Positions 7,809 through 16,696 of a DNA stretch of 64,000 nucleotides are shown one piece after another (position 1 is the stretch's first letter; each line of letters begins with the position of its first letter). Position numbers and translations under genes: made by a program. The notes beneath the pieces were generated by a model. That model worked only from the letters and a program-made list of their open reading frames with translations, ran no database searches and was not told the DNA's origin. The DNA is from DYJE01 sp964637565 (GTDB lineage: Bacteria > Desulfobacterota > Desulfobacteria > Desulfobacterales > Desulfolunaceae): NCBI GenBank assembly GCA_964637565.1, contig CAZWTY010000001.1, forward strand, positions 1-64,000, read 5' to 3'.

Positions 7809-10343
7809 TTACACGGACGTTCCGCCTTCGCCCTTTTCCCGTTTTTCCTGCCAGCGGCGATGGGCGATCACCATCCGGATTTCTCCGTAGGTCACCTGGT
7901 CGGCGAGGGCCAGCTTCACGTCTTTCATGGAGTTGCCGCCTGTCTCGACGATTTTCTCCTCGATCATCCGGAATTTTTCCGGCGAAAGCAGCGTATCCAC
8001 AGAAAGCTCACCTGTTTCCACAAAGAAGCTCAGGTGGCTCTCCACCGTGCTTTCCACAAGACCCCGTTCCGCGGCGATGCGGGCCATGTCCAGGCCGTCG
8101 CGGAACATGGCCAGGGTGACCTGCCGTGTTTCAGGCGCCGGCTTGCCGGTGGTTTTGGCGTCATCGTTCACGGTGGAAGGTTCGGGCAAATTCACCGTGT
8201 CGATTTTGTGCTTTTCCCGGTAGGCCGTGACAATTCCAAGAAGCTCTCCCCCGTATTCGGCCATTGATTTTTCGCCCAGACCCCGGACCTGTTTCAGGGC
8301 GGCGAAGGTGCCGGGCAGATGAACGGCGATCTGGATCAGGGTCTGGAGATGGATGACCCTGTAGGCCTGGACGCCCTTTTCCTTTGCCTTTGCCTCACGC
8401 CAGGCTTTCAGCTGTCTGAACAGTTCGGGATTTTCGATATCCGATTCGCTGTACTCGGGCGCCTGGGCTTTCACAGGTTTCGCAGCCTGGGCGTCGGCGT
8501 CCAGCTCGGCCCGTGAGATGGCCCTGAGGTACCGCTGGGGAGAAAACCCCTTTTCACAGCTCTGGACCGCAGCCCGTTTCACCAGGATCTCCCGCCGGAC
8601 ATATTTCAGGTTCTGGTCCAGGGTTTTTCCGATGTCCCGGTTGTCGGTCTCGAGGGTCATGCGGTGGATCACGTCATCGAAAACCGTGGCGATTTTCTCC
8701 TGGAACCAGGCCGACGCCTTGCTCACCCGCTCCGTGATGTAAGGATCGGAGTCGGGAAGGACGTTTTCGGAAAACCGGCTGCCCAGCTGGCGTTTGAATT
8801 TCTCGCTGACCATGACAATCTCTTCTCCGGCCCGGAACAGCAGTTCATCGGGATCGCCAAGGCCTGAAACCTTCACCACCCGGCCATGGGCCTTGAGATT
8901 CCGGACCAGGCCGGACAGGCGCTGATACAGGGGCTGAAAATCGAAGCATGCCAGGAGCAGGTTCGACTGGTATTCCTTTCTGGCCTCAAAAAGATCCCGG
9001 TCCGTGGGCGCGCTGGCCCGGACTTGGTCCATGAACCGGGTCACGGCCTCGTCCGCGCCAAGGCCCCGGGTGGGAACAGGCGAACGGAGGACCAGCCCGT
9101 CCAGAGTTTTGCAACGGCTCAGGGCCACGTAGACCTGGCCGTGGGCAAAGGCGGCCTGACTGTCGATGACGGCTTTGTCAAAGGTGAGGCCCTGGCTTTT
9201 GTGAATGGTGACGGCCCAGGCCAGTCTCAGGGGAAACTGCCGGAAGGTTCCGAGAATGTTCTCCTCGATTTCCCCGGTTTCTTCGTTCATGGTGTAGGTG
9301 ATGTTTTCCCAGGTGATCTTTTCAACCTCGATGTCGTCGATCTCGTCAGGACACCGGACCCTGACCGTTTCGTCGGAAACGCCGGTCACACGGCCGATCT
9401 TGCCATTGAAGAAACGTTTCTCAAACGAGCTGTCGTTGCGGAGAAACATCACCTGTGCCCCGACTTTCAACACCAGGGTTTCGAAGGTGGGGTAATTCTG
9501 TTCCGGAAACTCCCCTTGGACCTCGGCCGCAAGGTAAAAGGGTTGGCCCTCGAGCCGGTCCAGCCGGGTTCTGTTGATATCGTCGGCTGTCCTGTTGTGG
9601 GTGGTGAGGGTGATGTAACCTTCGTTGCCGCCGGGCGAAAAATTTTCCACAAACCGCCGGTTCAGCTCGGCCATGTGGACAGGTTCCAGGCGGTTGTCCC
9701 TCACCCGGTTGAGAAGGTCGATAAACGATTCGTCAGACTGGCGGTAGATCTTTTTCAGTTCCACGGAAAACAAGGCCGCATTGGCCAGGGCCCGGCTGCT
9801 AAAAAAGTACACCGAATCGTAGTAAGTCCGGAGCAGGTCCCATTCCTCGGGTCTGGCCACCGGAGAAAGCTGGTACAGGTCCCCGATCATCAGAAGCTGA
9901 ACGCCTCCAAAAGGCCTGCTGTCCCGCCGCTGATGGCGGAGAACCCCGTCCACGGCGTCCAGCACGTCGGCCCGGACCATACTGATCTCGTCGATGACGA
10001 GAAGGTCCAGGCTTTTCATGATCTGGATCTTTTTCCGGCTGAACCGGAAGGTCTTGTTGCGGCTTTCGCTGTCTTGGATGCCTCCGCCCGGAATATTGGG
10101 GCCGAAGGGCAACTGGAAAAACGAATGGAGGGTCACCCCGCCCGCGTTGATGGCCGCGACCCCGGTGGGGGCCGTCACGATGGTCCGTTTGGCCGTGTGT
10201 TTCCTGAAATGCTTGAGAAAGGTGGTTTTCCCGGTACCCGCCTTGCCGGTGAGAAACACGTGCCGGCCCGTGTGCTCCACCAGCTCGTGGACCATGGCCA
10301 GTTCCGGGTTGTCGTTAAGAGTCTGTTCAAATGTCTCGCTCAT
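7809..10343 (-). CDS. Pif1-like SF1 helicase with HRDC and HTH domains
   Basis: This 844-residue protein starts with a Pif1/RecD-type helicase core: Walker A in GKAGTGKTTFLKH, Walker B LLVIDEISMV, and C-terminal motifs AVTIHKSQGLTFD and VYVALSRCKTLDGL. Behind the core is a helical linker, then an HRDC-like domain at about 650-720 (ELFRQLKAWREAKAKEKG, QVRGLGEKSMAEYG). A RecQ-type helix-turn-helix closes the protein (MARIAAERGLVESTVESHL). HRDC plus this HTH are usual in RecQ helicases, so this is a Pif1 engine on a RecQ-like tail, a known but uncommon arrangement. It probably unwinds structured DNA in repair or replication. Confidence 0.9.
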   Translation of the reverse strand: MSETFEQTLNDNPELAMVHELVEHTGRHVFLTGKAGTGKTTFLKHFRKHTAKRTIVTAPTGVAAINAGGVTLHSFFQLPFGPNIPGGGIQDSESRNKTFRFSRKKIQIMKSLDLLVIDEISMVRADVLDAVDGVLRHQRRDSRPFGGVQLLMIGDLYQLSPVARPEEWDLLRTYYDSVYFFSSRALANAALFSVELKKIYRQSDESFIDLLNRVRDNRLEPVHMAELNRRFVENFSPGGNEGYITLTTHNRTADDINRTRLDRLEGQPFYLAAEVQGEFPEQNYPTFETLVLKVGAQVMFLRNDSSFEKRFFNGKIGRVTGVSDETVRVRCPDEIDDIEVEKITWENITYTMNEETGEIEENILGTFRQFPLRLAWAVTIHKSQGLTFDKAVIDSQAAFAHGQVYVALSRCKTLDGLVLRSPVPTRGLGADEAVTRFMDQVRASAPTDRDLFEARKEYQSNLLLACFDFQPLYQRLSGLVRNLKAHGRVVKVSGLGDPDELLFRAGEEIVMVSEKFKRQLGSRFSENVLPDSDPYITERVSKASAWFQEKIATVFDDVIHRMTLETDNRDIGKTLDQNLKYVRREILVKRAAVQSCEKGFSPQRYLRAISRAELDADAQAAKPVKAQAPEYSESDIENPELFRQLKAWREAKAKEKGVQAYRVIHLQTLIQIAVHLPGTFAALKQVRGLGEKSMAEYGGELLGIVTAYREKHKIDTVNLPEPSTVNDDAKTTGKPAPETRQVTLAMFRDGLDMARIAAERGLVESTVESHLSFFVETGELSVDTLLSPEKFRMIEEKIVETGGNSMKDVKLALADQVTYGEIRMVIAHRRWQEKREKGEGGTSV

Positions 10344-10393
10344 GAACCTTGCTTACCCCAGGGAGTGGCAAACCTCAACCGAAAACCTCGGCT

Positions 10394-12229
10394 TCACATT
10401 TCCGGGCCGGACTCCTTGACCCGCCTGAGTATCCGTTCCGCCTCGGCCCTGTAGGGCCAGTTTCTTTTGTCACGCTGGGGAATCCCGAGCAGGATTTCCG
10501 CCTCGGCCCTGGCCGTGGCAAGATCTCCTTTTTTCAGGCTGGCCCGTGCGATTTCGATATGGGGGGTCAGCAAGGCCGGGTAGTCCCGGGCCATGCGCCG
10601 CCATTCGTCTGTCACGGCGTCCCTGCGCCTGCTTTGACGCAAGGCTTTCTGGCGGAGAAACAGATCCTCGAAACTGAAACCCGTGGCAAGGGCCCGGTCC
10701 ACACGGTTCAGGGCAGCCGGCAGATTTCCCGTAAGAAAGGAGGTTTTGGCCGATTCGGAAAGAAGCCTGGGATTTTCAGGCACAAGGAATGACGCGGCGG
10801 CCATGGTGTCTTCGGCAGAAGTGTACTCGCTTGCCTGAAGCAGATAAGCGCCCCGGCTCCAGAGCCCGTCGGCCAGAGCGAAACGGCCCGCCTGGAAAAG
10901 GCCAAGAACGGCGATGAGGGTCAGCAAAAAGGCCCGGGTTCCAGGCCGCCCTCCCTGTTTTTCTTCCGCCAAGGCAGGAGCTTTCATTTTTCCCGCCATC
11001 AGCCACCCCACCCAGAACCACCACAAGGCCAGCGTGGCCGGAAGCCGGAGCGGGGAATCGAAGCATCCGTAAAATGTCATGGCGGCCACAGCCGCTCCCA
11101 CGCCCCGGGACAGGCCGTCACCGTTAAGATACGCCCGGCGAAGCAGGAAAAAGACAAGAACCAGGTGTAAGAGGGCCGCCGGAAGGCCTCCTTCCACGGC
11201 TGTCTGGAGGATGTCCTGGTAGGCGAACTCGACCCGGTGAAGGGGCATGTAGGCCTGGGGATCGCCAGCGGTCAACAGGGGCAAAGCCTTCGGATAGGCG
11301 GGCTGGAAGCTTCCGAAGCCGAATCCCGTGAACGGGTGGTGCCCGATCAGGATCAGGCAACCTTTCCAGATAAACATCCTGCCACGGGTCCAGGCGAGAG
11401 TCTGTAGCAGGCCGGACCAGGCGAGCCAGGAGGTAACCGCAGCGCAGCCCGCGGCCATGGTGGCGGCCAGGCCAAAACGGAATCGCCGGGACATCCGGGA
11501 ATCGAGAAGGATATAGAACACAAGCCCGCCAGCCAGGGCCAAGGTTCCGGCTTTGGACAGGGTGGCGATGGTGGCCAGGGCCATGATGGTTGCCATGACA
11601 TAGCTGGCCCTGGTCATATTCCGGGACTGCCCGGTTCCTGAAAGCTCCGATCCCGCACCGATCAGGGCGGGAACCAGGGGCAGGAGAAAAGCCGCGGTCC
11701 AGTTGGGGTTTCCCAGGGTGCCCGTGGCCCTGAATTCGGCGGAAAGGGCCGGGACAAATCCCGGAAGGGTCACGCCCATGGCCTGAACGAACACAAGAAC
11801 AGACAGCAGGCACCCGGCCAGTCCAAGGATCAGCAGACTGAACGTCCGGGATTGCGGCGGGGCGCTCCCGATCTCCATGGCCACGAGCCATGAAAAGGCC
11901 AGACCCATGAGAAGCTGAAGCATTCCGGCAACATGGGCCGTGGCAAAGGCTGTGGTAAGCCAGGGTGCAAGTCCGGACCAGAGCGCCAGGGCGCAAGCCG
12001 CCATGATAATCCGGCGGTCTTGGGGTAAAATGAGGGTCTGCTTTTCAGGACGCCAGAGAGCCCTCACGGCAAGAACGGCCAGCACAAGGCCCCAGACAGC
12101 CCATTTGGCGAGACGGAACGGGGCGGCAAGGCCGGGAACAAAGAAAAGGGCGACGGCCGAAACGCCCATCGCCCCTGCTGCTGCCCGGAACACCATCAAC
12201 CGTTCCGGATTATTTGCTGTAACCGCCAC
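10394..12229 (-). CDS. O-antigen ligase/polymerase-like membrane protein with C-terminal TPR region
   Basis: About 611 residues with roughly 11 to 12 hydrophobic helices. The Wzy_C/WaaL-type signature is visible: RATGTLGNPNWTAAFLLPL, then HHPFTGFGFGSFQPAYP at the start of the large periplasmic loop. The last 150 residues are soluble, helical and TPR-like. Relatives join or polymerise glycans at the periplasmic face. The GTG at 12229 has a GGAG upstream and overlaps the end of the preceding lipoprotein gene by 20 bases, so the two are coupled. ATG 12196 is an alternative start. Confidence 0.82.
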   Translation of the reverse strand: MAVTANNPERLMVFRAAAGAMGVSAVALFFVPGLAAPFRLAKWAVWGLVLAVLAVRALWRPEKQTLILPQDRRIIMAACALALWSGLAPWLTTAFATAHVAGMLQLLMGLAFSWLVAMEIGSAPPQSRTFSLLILGLAGCLLSVLVFVQAMGVTLPGFVPALSAEFRATGTLGNPNWTAAFLLPLVPALIGAGSELSGTGQSRNMTRASYVMATIMALATIATLSKAGTLALAGGLVFYILLDSRMSRRFRFGLAATMAAGCAAVTSWLAWSGLLQTLAWTRGRMFIWKGCLILIGHHPFTGFGFGSFQPAYPKALPLLTAGDPQAYMPLHRVEFAYQDILQTAVEGGLPAALLHLVLVFFLLRRAYLNGDGLSRGVGAAVAAMTFYGCFDSPLRLPATLALWWFWVGWLMAGKMKAPALAEEKQGGRPGTRAFLLTLIAVLGLFQAGRFALADGLWSRGAYLLQASEYTSAEDTMAAASFLVPENPRLLSESAKTSFLTGNLPAALNRVDRALATGFSFEDLFLRQKALRQSRRRDAVTDEWRRMARDYPALLTPHIEIARASLKKGDLATARAEAEILLGIPQRDKRNWPYRAEAERILRRVKESGPEM

Positions 12230-13640
12230 CGCCGGCTCCGCAGTCCGAGTTGGATTTCAGCCAGCGCACGTTGATCCAGAACGGCATGGACCGGGGCCAG
12301 ATGGCGTTCACGATCCCCGGCTGCCAGGCCGTGGGATCGGTGATGGGGTTCACTTCTGCCACCAGCGCCACGATTTCCTCGTCCTCTTCGGTGCACGTGG
12401 TGTCACCCTGTTCCTTTATCGTAAAGTTGATGGAAACCTCGCCGCTGTCGTTGGCGATGGCCCCACCCGCCCCAAGGCCTTCCAGAAGTTCCAGATCACC
12501 GCCGCTGAACAGGCCGTGCGGGGGGGCAAGGTCTTCCCAGCCTTCCAGCGCCACCTTGGCCCGTTTGAGGGGGCCTTTTTCAGGCACATCCACCCCGACG
12601 GTCCAGCCGTACTTGGTGGCGAATTCGGCCAGATCCACCCCGAACACCACGGAAATGGTGATGGTGTGCTCTCCGGAACCGTAGTACATGGGGCTGTCGC
12701 ATTCAATGGAGATCTGGGTCCCGTCGGCGATGATCTCGCCCGCCACCATGCCGCCCACGTCAAGGACGGTGCCCAGGGTATCCACAACCGAACCGGCCAC
12801 ATACTGGGCAAGACTCCAGTAACCCTTGACGGCGTCCATGCCGTCACCCTTGGCTTTTTTCACAGGCGATGGAACCGGGCCGGCCTGGAAGAAGTTCTGT
12901 GCCAGCTCCGGCGGCAGGGCGTCCTGATAGGTGAAGCCGATATACTCCGCCGGGTTGAGGGGTTTACTGAACCAGTCGAGTTTCATCAGAAACGACTGGA
13001 GAGGGTCCAGATAGAAGTTGCCCGTGACCTCGTGTTTGGGTGTCTTTTCGGCCAGGGCCGTGAACAGGTCCGCCAGAAAATACGGGCGGGCCGTACCCAT
13101 GGCCATGGAAAGCTGTTTGTAAAGCATGGCCAGGTACAGCACCATGCCCTCTTCGAATTCCTCCTCCGTGTCGCCGGCCTCGAACCTCAGGCTGACCGGA
13201 CCGTTTTCCCCGCCCAGGTTCTGGACACCGGCCGCGAACACCTTGGCCGTGGTGTGCCTGTTGGGATTCAGCCGGTATTTGAAAAACGAGTCGGCCAGCA
13301 CATAGATGTGGTAATCCCTCAGGGCCACCCCGTCCTCCAGGGTTCCCGAACCCTTCACAATGGCCGTATCCTCGTGGTTGTAGACCGGCACCCCAATGAT
13401 GGTGAAAATTTCCTTCAGGATCGGCTCGATCTCTTCTGCCGATGACGCCGCGTACATCTGATCGACCAGATCCTGGGCCTTGGCCCTGTAATCGGTGTTA
13501 TCATCGTCGATGTCTTGGTAATCCGCCGTGCCACCCGACGTGCCGCAACTCTGGATAAAAACCATGCCGCTGAACAGGGCAACGGCGAACAGAGCGATCA
13601 TGAGGGCACGAATCCCTCTGACATGTGAGTTAAAACCCAT
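12210..13640 (-). CDS. putative exported lipoprotein, unknown function
   Basis: The 476-residue precursor has a hydrophobic N-terminus ending in VFIQSCGTSGG, a plausible though imperfect lipobox with Cys as the lipidation site. A DIDDDNTD linker and a mixed alpha/beta body with no family I recognise follow. The C-terminus is Gly-rich (DCGAGGGGYSK). The ATG at 13640 was chosen for its AAAGGGG seven bases upstream, over an in-frame start nine codons earlier. It lies at the downstream end of the eCIS region but is separated from it by a palindromic repeat, so membership in that system is unproven. Confidence 0.7.
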   Translation of the reverse strand: MGFNSHVRGIRALMIALFAVALFSGMVFIQSCGTSGGTADYQDIDDDNTDYRAKAQDLVDQMYAASSAEEIEPILKEIFTIIGVPVYNHEDTAIVKGSGTLEDGVALRDYHIYVLADSFFKYRLNPNRHTTAKVFAAGVQNLGGENGPVSLRFEAGDTEEEFEEGMVLYLAMLYKQLSMAMGTARPYFLADLFTALAEKTPKHEVTGNFYLDPLQSFLMKLDWFSKPLNPAEYIGFTYQDALPPELAQNFFQAGPVPSPVKKAKGDGMDAVKGYWSLAQYVAGSVVDTLGTVLDVGGMVAGEIIADGTQISIECDSPMYYGSGEHTITISVVFGVDLAEFATKYGWTVGVDVPEKGPLKRAKVALEGWEDLAPPHGLFSGGDLELLEGLGAGGAIANDSGEVSINFTIKEQGDTTCTEEDEEIVALVAEVNPITDPTAWQPGIVNAIWPRSMPFWINVRWLKSNSDCGAGGGGYSK

Positions 13641-13755
13641 ACCCAACCCCTTTCGATATTTCCGCAACTTTTATAGGATAAAAAAATCTAAGACACTGTT
13701 TTTTATTGCTATATATGGACATATATAACGTGTCAACAGTTTTCTCGGGATGTCA

Positions 13756-13837
13756 TCGCTATCGGTATCGGTATCGCTATCGGGTTCGATATCCAGAACG
13801 TTTCGATAGCGTTAGCGATCCCGATAGCGATAGCGAA
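13756..13837. repeat. palindromic CGATAGCGAT-type repeat
   Basis: Arms TATCGCTATCGGG (13772-13784) and its exact reverse complement (13820-13832) enclose 35 bases and are flanked by further ATCG-type hexamer repeats. A related element with 13-base arms lies at 41632-41686. The T-run is on the wrong side for a minus-strand terminator. The two copies roughly bracket the eCIS region. Confidence 0.75.
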
Positions 13838-13889
13838 AAATCGGAATCCTGAAGGATGGGTGAATTCCGGAACATGGCGTTTCCTGTCT

Positions 13890-15263
13890 TCATTCGTTGA
13901 TCAGATCCTTGAGGGTTTTAAGCTGGTCGCCTGACAGCGCGTCCACCATGTCATCGTCGGTGACGAAGGCGCCGCTGACCCAATCGCCGTTCCAGGTGTG
14001 GCCCTCGATCATCCGGTAAAGGGTCCGGCGCTGTGAGGGCGTGCTGTTCCTGAAAATCCGGATCACCTGGTTCCCTTCGTTTTCGGTGCAGTACACCCCG
14101 CTGATCAGCCGCTCCACCCAGTGGCGTTTCATGTCCAGACTGAGGCTCCGGATGTCCGCGTTGGACAGGGCGGTCACCACGTCTTCTATTTCGTCGATAT
14201 CGTTCAGCCAGAGAGTCTCGGCCGCATCCCTCTTCAAACCGCTTCCGAAAGGCAGGCCCATGCCGTGGTTGGCGGCCGGAAAATCCGAGGCGGAAGGCGA
14301 GGCTCCGGCGGCGGTGAGGGCCATGTAGGCGCAGGTGCAGCAGTTGAAGGACGTCAGGTTGTAGTTGCCCGGGTCGCACATCCTGATGTAGTTGGCTTTC
14401 ACCGTGGCCGGGTCCACGTTGTAGGTTCCGGTGCAGGTCGTGGCTTTGTGGGGGTCCGGATCGGGTGTTCCGCTGGTGCTGTTGTCGTAGGTGATGGTGT
14501 CGGGTTTGGCGATGTTGGAAGGCGTCGGGGCCAGGGTATCGTCATGGCCCCAGACAAAACAGTGCCGGGCCGGAACATAGCTTCCCACGGCCCCGGTGAA
14601 ATCCCGGTGACAGAGGGTCGCCACCTTATGGGCAGGAGGGGCCTGGACCGGCAAAGGAGATCCGGTCCCTGAAGGAGACGGAACAGGCGCCGGGCCGGGC
14701 TGGGGCGTCGGAGACGGACCTGGCTGGGGAGTTTCGGCCGGAGGGGCTGTTTTTGCCGCGTCGGATTTCAGAACCACCCGGCGGTTGGGTTCATAATCTT
14801 TTGAAAACGCCTGGGTTTCCCCGAGGCCCCGGAGGCTGATCTTTTCAGCGGGCACGCCGTGCTCCAGCAGTTTTTTCTGAACCGCCACGGCCCGGTCCGT
14901 GGAAAGGCTCATGTTGCTTTCTTCCGGCCCGTCCACACTGGCGTAACCGTCCACGGTGATGTTTCCGGTTCCACCCTTGGACTGCCACTGGCGGACGAAA
15001 CAGGAGATGATTTCCGCCTGGGCTCCGGTCACGGAGGCGGAGGAAATGCCGAACAGGATCGCCGACTCTTTCAGAAGGCAGGGTTCCCCGGCTTTCCGGA
15101 GCAGCAGGCCCACGGCCCGGTTTCCCACAGACCGTTGAAGTTGGTGCAAGGGATGGACCTGTTGGCCCAAAGGTCGGCTGGGGGTTGGGCTCCGTTCCGG
15201 AATGAACGCGGCCGGCCGGTTTTTTTCCATCATGGGTTCATGGGCTCTGGAATAAAACGCCAT
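13890..15263 (-). CDS. eCIS-associated OmpA-like protein with Cys-rich C-terminal domain (candidate cargo)
   Basis: The 457 residues begin with a disordered leader holding LHQLQRSVGNRAVGLLLR, a motif I associate with eCIS-linked proteins. Residues of about 65-165 form an OmpA/MotB-type domain (VDGYASVDGPEESNMSLS, PNRRVVL). A Pro-rich linker follows, then a C-terminal region with NYNLTSFNCCTCAYMAL and a downstream NHGMG, reminiscent of the Asn-Cys/His pattern of NlpC/P60-like or LRAT-like papain folds. The last 80 residues (MKRHWVERLISGVYC) resemble a helical module that recurs in eCIS proteins. There is no signal peptide. Cargo or a cell-envelope anchor is inference. Confidence 0.65.
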   Translation of the reverse strand: MAFYSRAHEPMMEKNRPAAFIPERSPTPSRPLGQQVHPLHQLQRSVGNRAVGLLLRKAGEPCLLKESAILFGISSASVTGAQAEIISCFVRQWQSKGGTGNITVDGYASVDGPEESNMSLSTDRAVAVQKKLLEHGVPAEKISLRGLGETQAFSKDYEPNRRVVLKSDAAKTAPPAETPQPGPSPTPQPGPAPVPSPSGTGSPLPVQAPPAHKVATLCHRDFTGAVGSYVPARHCFVWGHDDTLAPTPSNIAKPDTITYDNSTSGTPDPDPHKATTCTGTYNVDPATVKANYIRMCDPGNYNLTSFNCCTCAYMALTAAGASPSASDFPAANHGMGLPFGSGLKRDAAETLWLNDIDEIEDVVTALSNADIRSLSLDMKRHWVERLISGVYCTENEGNQVIRIFRNSTPSQRRTLYRMIEGHTWNGDWVSGAFVTDDDMVDALSGDQLKTLKDLINE

Positions 15264-15267
15264 GGTG

Positions 15268-16236
15268 TCAGATCTCCTGTTTTTCGATGTACTTGGCCGA
15301 CACCCATTTCTCGTTGGGGTCCACCCGGCACCAGCCGTTGTCTGTTTCGAAGATCAGAACGTCCGCCCCTTTCACGAGCTTGTCGATCACCGGATAATCC
15401 GTTCCGGGACCGGTGCGGATGTTCAGGGTGTCGGCGAGCACACGGCCTTTGACCACCGGGATCAGGTAACGGGCCGCCACCCAGCGTGATTCGCTGCCGC
15501 TGATCTTCACCCAGCCCTGGTTTTCCTCATAGGCCCCGAGGATATTGCCGGCGAAAACCGTTCCTGTTTTCGGGTGACCTGTTCCGGGGCCGCTGCGGAC
15601 GTTGAGCACCGAAGCCGTCACCAGGCGCTGTCCCAGAGCCGGTTTGTCCACACCCGCCGTTTTCGGCGTTTTTCCCGTGAGCCGGTCGAGCTCGGCCTGG
15701 ACCAGGGGAAGGAAACGGGCCGTGGCGTCCTCCCGGGTGTTGCCGCCGAAAAAGGCGGTGCCGGGGCATGTTTTGCTGTGGAACCAGTGATGGTACACGA
15801 TATGGGCCGTGTCCACCTTAAGGTTGAACCGTTCGGCCAGGGCGGCGTTCAGATGGACGATGGTGTCCGTATGTTCGGGTGTCAGCACATCCCTGCCCTG
15901 GTCGAAATTCCCCAGGTGCTCGATGCAGATCCCCTGGGCGTTGTGGCCGGTGATTCCCGCAGGCGGTTTGTTAAGGGGACGGCAGATGGCCAGGGTCCCG
16001 TCGGGAAAGGTGGTGATGTTCTGGGCGATGTCGGCCCAGCCGTTGTTCACCACATGGTACTGCTTCATGGTGTCCAGCCATTTCACCGGGTCCGGGCTGC
16101 GCCTGAAGCTTGAATAGTCGGGCAGATAGGTGTGGTGGTTCTGGATCTCACGGACCGTCCGGTCCACCACGGCCGAGGCCAGCCAGCCCCGGAGTTCGTC
16201 TTTGGTCATCAGGATAAAGCCTTTGATCGTTTTCAT
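15268..16236 (-). CDS. N-acetylmuramoyl-L-alanine amidase with two SH3 domains
   Basis: The 322-residue protein has an amidase_2/PGRP domain at about 10-180 with zinc-ligand candidates in QNHHTYLP, VYHHWF and SKTCPGTAF. Two bacterial SH3 repeats follow (VLNVRSGPGTGHP and TLNIRTGPGTDYP). It should cleave the stem peptide from muramic acid. It has no signal peptide, so secretion would need lysis or the adjacent contractile system. It sits four bases upstream of the OmpA-like gene in one transcript. ATG 16236 gives better spacing from AGGGGG than the ATG one codon earlier. It may be lytic cargo or help the particle leave the cell. Confidence 0.85.
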   Translation of the reverse strand: MKTIKGFILMTKDELRGWLASAVVDRTVREIQNHHTYLPDYSSFRRSPDPVKWLDTMKQYHVVNNGWADIAQNITTFPDGTLAICRPLNKPPAGITGHNAQGICIEHLGNFDQGRDVLTPEHTDTIVHLNAALAERFNLKVDTAHIVYHHWFHSKTCPGTAFFGGNTREDATARFLPLVQAELDRLTGKTPKTAGVDKPALGQRLVTASVLNVRSGPGTGHPKTGTVFAGNILGAYEENQGWVKISGSESRWVAARYLIPVVKGRVLADTLNIRTGPGTDYPVIDKLVKGADVLIFETDNGWCRVDPNEKWVSAKYIEKQEI

Positions 16237-16275
16237 CATATCCCCCTGAATATTCTATGTTTTGGCGTTATAACC

Positions 16276-16328
16276 CTGCCTCCGGCGGCCCTGCCGGGGG
16301 CCAAACTTTTTTTAAACGTTTGACAAAA
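16276..16328. repeat. CCTCCGGCGGCC ... TTTGACAAA dispersed repeat
   Basis: A GC-rich segment (CCTCCGGCGGCCCTGCCGGG) is followed by GGCCAAACTT and an AT-rich TTTAAACGTTTGACAAA. An inverted-orientation relative lies at 30781-30829, and a weaker trace at about 55999-56014. It sits upstream of the amidase gene. Confidence 0.6.
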
Positions 16329-16401
16329 CAGTTTTTTATATAAAAGCAGCTGCTGAAAAGCTGAAAAAACAATGCTCGAACCAGGTCTCCGGCTCCCAAC
16401 C

Positions 16402-16649
16402 TGTCATTCCGGGCGGCCTCCTACATGACGGAGCGTTTGAGCCAATTCGGGACCGGGCAAGAACCACAGGCTCGAATTCCGAAGCCGACCCGGAATCCAC
16501 GCAGGCATGAGCAACCGTTCCCGAAAATCATGCTTTAAATCCTGCACGGGTATGGATTCCGGGTCGGCTTGCATGGCGGGCACCTCACATTCCCAAGATT
16601 CCCGTCAGCTCAAGATCTGTCTAAATGACTCAGGCCGCCCGGAATGACA
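16402..16649. mobile_element. nested-palindrome MITE-like element (full copy)
   Basis: Perfect 17-base terminal inverted repeats (TGTCATTCCGGGCGGCC at 16402-16418 and its complement at 16633-16649) enclose a second perfect 18-base inverted pair (AAGCCGACCCGGAATCCA at 16482-16499 and its complement at 16553-16570). No coding capacity is seen. Half copies lie at 17982-18118 and 41692-41852. The 248-base size, terminal repeats and copy number fit a miniature inverted-repeat element; no transposase is present in the window. No other feature is seen from 16329 to 16401. Confidence 0.75.
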
Positions 16650-16696
16650 AGGGCGTGGACCTCGTCAAACATCTTTCATGCGTCACAATGATGAAG

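Noticed and set aside
8886..10454. 522-residue plus-strand open frame
   Set aside because: It is the antisense shadow of the Pif1-like helicase gene, which has intact motifs.
13756..13837. Terminator
   Set aside because: The hairpin lacks a T-run downstream on the transcribed strand and has a relative elsewhere, so it is called a repeat.
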